Source of the DNA: Phoronis ovalis
Lineage: Eukaryota; Phoronida; Phoronidae
Assembly (NCBI GenBank): GCA_028565635.1
Contig: JAOXYB010016776.1
Coordinates: 1-13,919, forward strand
Length of the DNA: 13,919 bases
Direction of reading: 5' to 3'
Position 1 is the stretch's first letter. Each line of letters starts with the position of its first letter. This document shows, piece by piece, positions 9,093 to 13,919 of the stretch. The notes beneath the pieces are model-generated. The model searched no databases, was not told the origin of the DNA, and saw only the letters and a list, made by a program, of their open reading frames with translations. The position numbers were made by a program, and so were the translations under genes.

Positions 9093-9475
9093 ACTCTGTT
9101 GCAACCGAGGCAAATATTAATTTTTTCAAATCGATAAGTTTAAAATGTGATAGGAATCACTTTTATTTTTGAGCAGCAATTTGACTGCATACTAATTATA
9201 AAATACTGTGTGAAGTTTCTTTCAATGTTTGTGGCAATGCAACAACATAAAAAAATAAAATTGTTCTACAACGTACAGTACCTTGAACATTTTATATTCA
9301 GTTTATTTAACGTCATAATGCTTTCCAGTAAGTGCTAAATTGTACTTTTGATAATTGATTCTTTTCTTCACTGATGTGTGTACAGTGTGTCTGTATTTAA
9401 AATTAAAAGTGCTGTTATATTATTATATTCGGATTACATTATTTTTTAAATAAAGAAGTATTTAATCAAGGAATT
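9093..9475 (+). other. 3' UTR and poly(A) signal of CD225 gene 3
   Basis: An uninterrupted 3' UTR runs from the stop to AATAAA at 9449–9454, followed by GAAGTATTTAATCAAGGA. This matches the sequence after the gene 2 signal. Overlapping open frames in 9093–9338 have no domain and are read as UTR. Confidence 0.5.
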
Positions 9476-10204
9476 AATTATCTTAAAACTTGAAATTACT
9501 CCTCATTTTATGAGGGGATGTAAGAGTTAGCATGGCAATCCAACCACCAATGTGAAGGCTTATTAAGACACAATTCATTTTACCATCCACTTCAAAAATT
9601 ACAAATAAATTACTTATTTCTTTACAGTAAACACCTGATATAAATTCTATCAGGCACCAAACAGTTAATTTATCTTACATAGTTATTACTAATTTATACT
9701 GCAATGGTAGACTGAAGTCCACCTGGTGGGGAATTGGAAAATCAGTCTGATGTTATATGGCAATCTCAGTGAAAATCTAAAATATGAAAATCAAATTAAT
9801 TTTGTTTTCTGATAATCCAAACTTCCCCCGCTTTCTGATAACAGGAAAGTGCAAAAATGAAAATGGGGATAAAGGTAAAATTGCTGACCAATACACTATT
9901 AGTTCTTTGTACAGTCATATCAGCTAGCTTTCCTATTGGTTACCTTGTACTAGAGGACATATGCATTTAAAATGGTTACGTGAGACAATACACAGTACAC
10001 ACTACACGAATTTTCATTTGCATGTTGTGACAGTTGTTCTCCTACACCCCTCAGGCTTTAAAAACTGATACTGCTGTCACGGATGGCATTTCCTTCATTA
10101 TGTGCCACGTAGACAAACTTATTTGACCAATGTTTAATAGTAAATAACAACCACAAGTAACACAAAAAAATAGAAAACAAAACTAAGTTATACTCCTGCC
10201 AGTG
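9476..10204. other. Spacer between the CD225 array and the hAT-like element
   Basis: About 730 bp with no supported coding sequence on either strand. One small foldback is visible at about 9635–9655 (CCTGATA/TATCAGG). No RNA gene was recognised. Confidence 0.5.
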
Positions 10205-10964
10205 ATTACTATCAGGCATGGAGAAACGTTTTTCATTTATATTATAGCGCCAGTGTTTATTAGTATTAGTTGTTTATCTTTAAATATAGGAGAGTTCCCT
10301 CCGGTCTCTCTTCGCCATATTGATATATTAAAGTTACCTTTACAAATGATGTAAGTTGTTGTATTCCTAACATATGGTCCTACATGATTTGCTGGTGTAG
10401 GATATTTTAGAAAAAAAATGTTTGGCACCAAAAAAAAACATTTGGATATTTTTGGCCTCAATCGGAGGTGACCAACATTTTCTTACTCTAGAACTAAAAA
10501 TACTGTTGTGGCACTCCTCCTCCTCCTTGAGAACATCACAGTGGTAAAGCGCTACCTGGTGGCCAAGCAATACTGAAGCCATGCTTTTTTTAGAAATGGA
10601 CAAAACTAAGCATGTATTTAAAATGAGATATTTGATGGAATACACTGCATTTTCATACAGTTTCAAATATATTTGGACTTTTCCATGTATCTGGTTTGTT
10701 CTTGAACACTTGCTTGCAAGTAAATCATACAATCTTATCTTTAACATTAACTACAATAATTAGGGATTATAGCTACAATTTGATAACCCAAATCGAATAT
10801 TGAGTGATAACTGACAGAGATAATTGTACCAGCTTTACAACCCTGTTCTTTGGGATTATTTTTGTATGGACTCCACTGAATATCCGATTTTCATTTGGAT
10901 ATTTCTATGGATAAATCGGACAATATCTGGTGTTTTCTGTGGTTTCCCCATGCCTGATTACTAT
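10205..10964. mobile_element. Non-autonomous hAT-like DNA transposon with 8-bp target duplication
   Basis: The element spans 10213–10956 (744 bp). Its left end is CAGGCATGGAGAAAC (10213–10227) and its right end GTTTCCCCATGCCTG (10942–10956). These are inverted repeats of 15 bp with one mismatch. The flanks are perfect 8-bp direct repeats, ATTACTAT (10205–10212 and 10957–10964), which fit the hAT target pattern nTnnnnAn. Termini beginning CAGG are also typical of hAT elements. The interior is too short for a full transposase and I recognise no catalytic or BED zinc-finger region. It holds hairpins (TCCTACA/TGTAGGA at about 10379–10401) and a segment of more even base composition at 10460–10585. 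A 126-codon minus-strand frame (10367–10747) runs through low-complexity A tracts and is probably not a functional gene. The near-perfect ends and intact duplication suggest a fairly recent insertion. Confidence 0.8.
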
Positions 10965-11299
10965 TATAATGAGATATGTGAATAATTATGAAGTACTTAA
11001 AATGGGCTGGCCCATTTACTAAACTGATGGAGTAGTGACCATACTAAAATAAATCAGTGAACCAAAAGCATCTTTGATAAGTTAAGCAAGTATATTCAAG
11101 TGTTAAAAGCGGTGAATTAGAAAACAAAATAGCATACACCGATTCAATAATTCTTAGATGTTACTGCTTAATTGCTTATATCATATTTAGTACTCTGTGT
11201 TTAATAAATTAATAAACTCGCACAGAAGAAACAGATTCTTCGAAACAAATATGAGTCATTAATGGATTAAAACACTGAGGAAACACAAGTACTAAGTAC
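10965..11299. other. Sequence between the hAT-like element and the last recognised minus-strand exon
   Basis: About 335 bp, AT-rich, with no clear exon on either strand. It is either the next intron or, if the exon at 11300 reads through, the 3' UTR of the minus-strand gene. In the latter case the frame would stop within about 40 bases, and no AATAAA is evident on the minus strand here. Confidence 0.4.
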
Positions 11300-13724
11300 C
11301 TCTAGCTTATGAAGAACCTCTGTACATTGAAGCTTAATCTTTTTCAAATTAATATCCTGTGCCCGAAGGTAGCGAGACATAATTTCCTGTTGCAGTAATT
11401 CCGAGGCACTGGAGACAGCATCTTGTAAGCTGAAAAAAAAGGACAAAAGTTCATTGAAAAAAAAAGATATAGTTACTACAGAATTAGCACATATTACAAA
11501 AATTACCTTGATTTTATCATTACAAATATGAAATACGTGTTAGGTGGAGTGTAATGCAGTTGTTGAATGTCGTTATTTCTTAAGAGTTTGAACCCATTGA
11601 ACTCATAGCATTTTCAATAATTTAGAAACATATAAAGGTTCTGAGAAACACATACATGTATTGTTATTATGAAGAAACTAGCAATTTCGGTGGAAATAGC
11701 ATCAAATTAATATTGTAACCAGTGAGATATAGAATTTAAGATTATACACGAACAAAATGGCATTCAGTTTTTCGAGAGAAATTGCAGGATTTCACCAGAT
11801 TGAAATCTAGTAGCTTATAACTATCATGAACAGTTGATATATAACCATCATTTTTGAAAATGTCAGCCAAAGTTAAATACAAATACTAGCAATCAAAAAT
11901 TAAGAATCCATTCAAGACCAGGCTCATTATCAAAATCTGAGAAAGGCAAAAAAGAAGTTTAGAAATGTGAAGTATGTAAAAAATTGCATTTGGCAATAAA
12001 CAGGATAACGACAAGGTTTTTCAATGTTAGTATTACCTTAAAATGCTGCTTCAGTATATACTTAGACTTAACCCCCCAAATCAATATGTATGTAAGAACC
12101 CTTCTCTACACTGGTTCTGTCACAACTGATGAGTGCAAGTCATGAAAAACATCTATACTACTGATAGAAAAGTAAAGGCATGCAGTTATTGCAAACTATG
12201 GAACATTGAGCAAAGAAACTAGAGTCATTAGCACAAAAGTTCATTTGTATATATATATAAGAAAGAAAATTAGCAAAATTTTAGTGGGCGACTTGGCATG
12301 CTGAATATGTAAAATTAATGCTCTAGTTGACGTTATTTTGTTTAAAACTGCATGATTACATACATTGTATATACATGTACACTATCAAATTCGTACAGCA
12401 GTATTTGTGGGAGAGTAGATACCAAGTTACTTATAACATAAATATTATCTGAATGAAAAACCAGCTATATTGCAGTGACAATAAACTACTGAAGCAAATG
12501 TAAAGTCTTTTACTACAGTTCATAGCGTTTTATTCTACATTGCAACTCAAATGCACAAAAAGACATGCCTCTATCGGAAAAAAACATAGCATGTTTTCTT
12601 CTTGGCTTAAAGGACTATATACCTGTTACTATAAATAGTTAGAAACTGATGCGTACCCGAACAAAAGTTGCTCTAGCACAGAAACAGATTGCTTTAACAC
12701 ATGCTCATGCCATACCTACGGGTATAAACAACACTTAATAAAGATATTATAATTACTATTGAAACATGACATTAAGTGTTTGATATAAGAAAACATGTCA
12801 CAAGCAGTAAACAAGCACAGCAACAAGAAAACAAACCACAGCTTCTAATGAAGAGCAAGTGCAGTTTGTAGTAACTTTGACTTCTATATTATACGAGTCA
12901 CCTCATATGCTAAATCAGAGCAAGTTATTGTGTATTGAAATCTGAGATGCACTAAATGTCAGTCAGAAGCAAATTCTGTACAGCACTGTACCAGAATACC
13001 TCATTTGCCAAATACAGTTATATATACCTGTGCAAATAAAGTTCCAATCAACACTATTGACATTATTTTTACTACAATTTGAATTGCATTATTATACACA
13101 GTTTAATGAGCAGTGACACAACCAGTCTGAATAAATACATAATTATTAATTATGTTAGTGTTCCGTAACTTCTCAACTAACTTATGGGTTTAACCATCGT
13201 CAATTTTTGTTTATTATCTCATAATGCGGAAGAACGATAATCTCTTTATTTATATATATAAAGTCCCCGTGAAAGTCTAGGAACCAATCAAATTGCAACT
13301 TATATCTATATACAGTCTGAATAAATCAATCCGTTAGTGTTCCGTACCTTCTCAACTAACTTCTGGGCTTAACATAGCAAATTTTTGTTTATTATCTCGA
13401 AAAGCAGAAGAACGATAATACTTTATTTATATATAGTATTATGAAAGTATTGACACTAATCAAATTGCAGCTTACAAAAATAGTTGAGAAGGTATGGAAG
13501 ACTAACAGATGGATTTATTCAGACTGTGATACAATCAATCCACTACATTTATTGTCAACTATTAAATATCTATCACAATTTCCAACCTGGAGTTCACTCG
13601 GCACAATTGGTCCATTATCATGACGTCTGGATAATGTTTCAAATTCCCCTTCATAGAACTGCAGGCAATCTTCTTTAGCACTTTTCTCAAGACGCTGAAT
13701 AAATGTGTCCCAACGGCTTGGAAT
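11300..13724 (-). CDS. Partial minus-strand gene, three exons; helical protein, possibly GBP/atlastin-like
   Basis: In transcript order the exons are 13587–13724 (46 codons, acceptor TTTATCAG|ATT, donor CTCCAG|GTTGGA), 12657–12715 (59 nt, acceptor CCCGTAG|GTA, donor TTCGG|GTACGC) and 11300–11429 (130 nt, acceptor TTTTTCAG|C, then GAG|GTACTT). The phases fit exactly: 0, then 2, with GG plus C forming a glycine codon. The 109-residue segment starts IPSRWDTFIQRLEKSAKEDC, has FYEGEFETL and PIVPSELQVWHEH, and continues as amphipathic helix (SELLQQEIMSRYLRAQ) to LHKLE. The order IP–W–(A)–Y–E, P–LQ–H–(L)–LF weakly recalls the helical middle domain after the GTPase fold in GBP/atlastin proteins. This is an inference; no G-box is in view. 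Any start lies beyond the right edge. The 3' end is undecided: either a further exon, or read-through to VLSTCVSSVF-stop. It could equally be an unrelated coiled-coil protein. Confidence 0.6.
11430..12656 (-). other. Intron of the minus-strand gene (1,227 bp)
   Basis: It is bounded by the donor GTACGC at 12651–12656 and the acceptor TTTTTTTTCAG at 11430 on the minus strand. It is AT-rich with a short TA run near 12248. I see no further exon that would fit the phase and no transposon ends. Confidence 0.5.
13313..13357 (+). repeat. Left terminal inverted repeat of the MITE
   Basis: This 45-bp arm begins CAGTCTGAATAAATCAATCC and ends CCTTCTCAACT. It pairs with 13482–13526. A third, direct copy with an AT-rich insertion of about 10 bp lies at 13123 onward. 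Confidence 0.65.
13482..13526 (-). repeat. Right terminal inverted repeat of the MITE
   Basis: This arm begins AGTTGAGAAGGTATGG and ends GATTTATTCAGACTG. It is the inverted partner of 13313–13357 with about four mismatches. Confidence 0.65.
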
Positions 13725-13807
13725 CTGATAAAAAAAACAGTCATAAAATTTTAATGATCTCATTACATGCTAAGAAAGCATGATATGACTACACATAGAG
13801 AAACAAA

Positions 13808-13919
13808 CATACAATATGAGATTATCACACCTGAATGGTCCAGTCAATATGAGATTACCACACCAGTCAATATGAGATTACCACACCAGTCAATATGAGA
13901 TTACCACAGCAGTCAATAT
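13808..13919. repeat. 23-bp tandem repeat (minisatellite) running off the window
   Basis: Three full units (13841–13863, 13864–13886, 13887–13909) and a partial one (13910–13919) begin CAGTCAATATGAG and end CCACAC, or CCACAG in the third. A degenerate unit (13808–13830) precedes them, separated by 10 bp. The array lies about 85 bp upstream of the minus-strand exon at 13724, so it is in an intron of that gene. Its full length cannot be seen. Confidence 0.85.

Larger units (their letters stand above)
13123..13526. mobile_element. MITE with 45-bp terminal inverted repeats and a partial tandem duplication
   Basis: 13313–13357 (starting CAGTCTGAATAAATC) and the reverse complement of 13482–13526 agree at about 41 of 45 positions, so 13313–13526 is a 214-bp terminal-inverted-repeat element. 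The 190 bp before it (13123–13312) repeat its left end and interior, including GTTAGTGTTCCGTA, CTTCTCAACTAACTT, TTTTTGTTTATTATCTC and AATCAAATTGCA, but lack the right end. This looks like a partial tandem multimer. The outer flanks TGACACAAC and TGATACAAT agree at 7 of 9 positions and may be a worn target duplication. No coding capacity is seen; short open frames here are incidental. Confidence 0.65.
12716..13586 (-). other. Intron of the minus-strand gene (871 bp) carrying a MITE
   Basis: It is bounded on the minus strand by the donor GTTGGA (13581–13586) and the acceptor CCGTAG at 12716. The half nearest the donor is occupied by the inverted-repeat element at 13123–13526, whose end lies only about 60 bp from the exon. 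The remainder is AT-rich and featureless. Confidence 0.5.

Noticed and set aside
9635-9655. TATCAGGCA near 9650 as a second hAT end
   Set aside because: Only nine bases match the true end, the match stops before the conserved GGRGAAAC, and no partner end or duplication is present.
10540-10580. tRNA gene suggested by AGTGGTAAAGCGC
   Set aside because: No B-box (GGTTCGANTCC-like), no cloverleaf pairing and no acceptor stem could be found.
10367-10747. 126-codon minus-strand frame as a transposase gene
   Set aside because: Parts of it translate poly-A tracts and a hairpin; no hAT dimerisation domain or zinc finger is visible, and the element is too short.
13484-13678. + strand open frames at 13441–13623 and 13484–13678
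   Set aside because: They run from the MITE arm into the antisense of a well-supported minus-strand exon.

Overview
The window looks like animal nuclear DNA. It is strongly AT-rich, its genes are split by GT–AG introns of roughly 200–1200 bp, and it carries small non-autonomous DNA transposons and a minisatellite. Gene density and repeat style fit a marine invertebrate, perhaps a lophotrochozoan such as a bivalve. That placement is an inference, because no marker gene settles the taxon.

The left two thirds (about 1.0–9.5 kb) hold three head-to-tail paralogues on the + strand. Each encodes a small CD225/dispanin (IFITM-like) membrane protein. All three share a non-coding first exon (not securely placed in gene 3), a second exon with the ATG and a proline/glutamine-rich N-terminus ending in KPKWS, and a phase-2 intron that splits the codon of the next W. 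The third exon carries the whole CD225 domain: CCCSPFG, then YSMLAY, then a KKSCSWGWTITAI–LGSLFW membrane helix. Genes 1 and 2 splice once more to a tiny fourth exon encoding 6 or 8 residues that end in IFN-stop. Gene 3 instead stops inside exon 3 after a basic, tyrosine-rich tail. Homology extends into the promoters, intron 1, the 3' UTRs and the poly(A) region, so the array arose by duplication of whole transcription units.

The right third contains part of a minus-strand gene. Three exons (13587–13724, 12657–12715, 11300–11429) join in compatible phase into one helical protein segment. Its pattern weakly resembles the helical middle domain of GBP/atlastin-type large GTPases. The GTPase domain, if there is one, would lie beyond the right edge.

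Between these genes is a 744-bp element with 15-bp terminal inverted repeats and a perfect 8-bp target duplication (10213–10956), which has the hallmarks of a non-autonomous hAT transposon. A second element with 45-bp inverted termini and a partial internal tandem duplication (13123–13526) sits in an intron of the minus-strand gene. A 23-bp minisatellite runs off the right edge, and a degenerate inverted repeat lies at 101–342.

Functionally, CD225 proteins remodel or traffic membranes, and the vertebrate IFITM branch restricts virus entry. An antiviral or trafficking role for this cluster is plausible from family membership only. The sequence itself shows the fold and the duplications, not the function.
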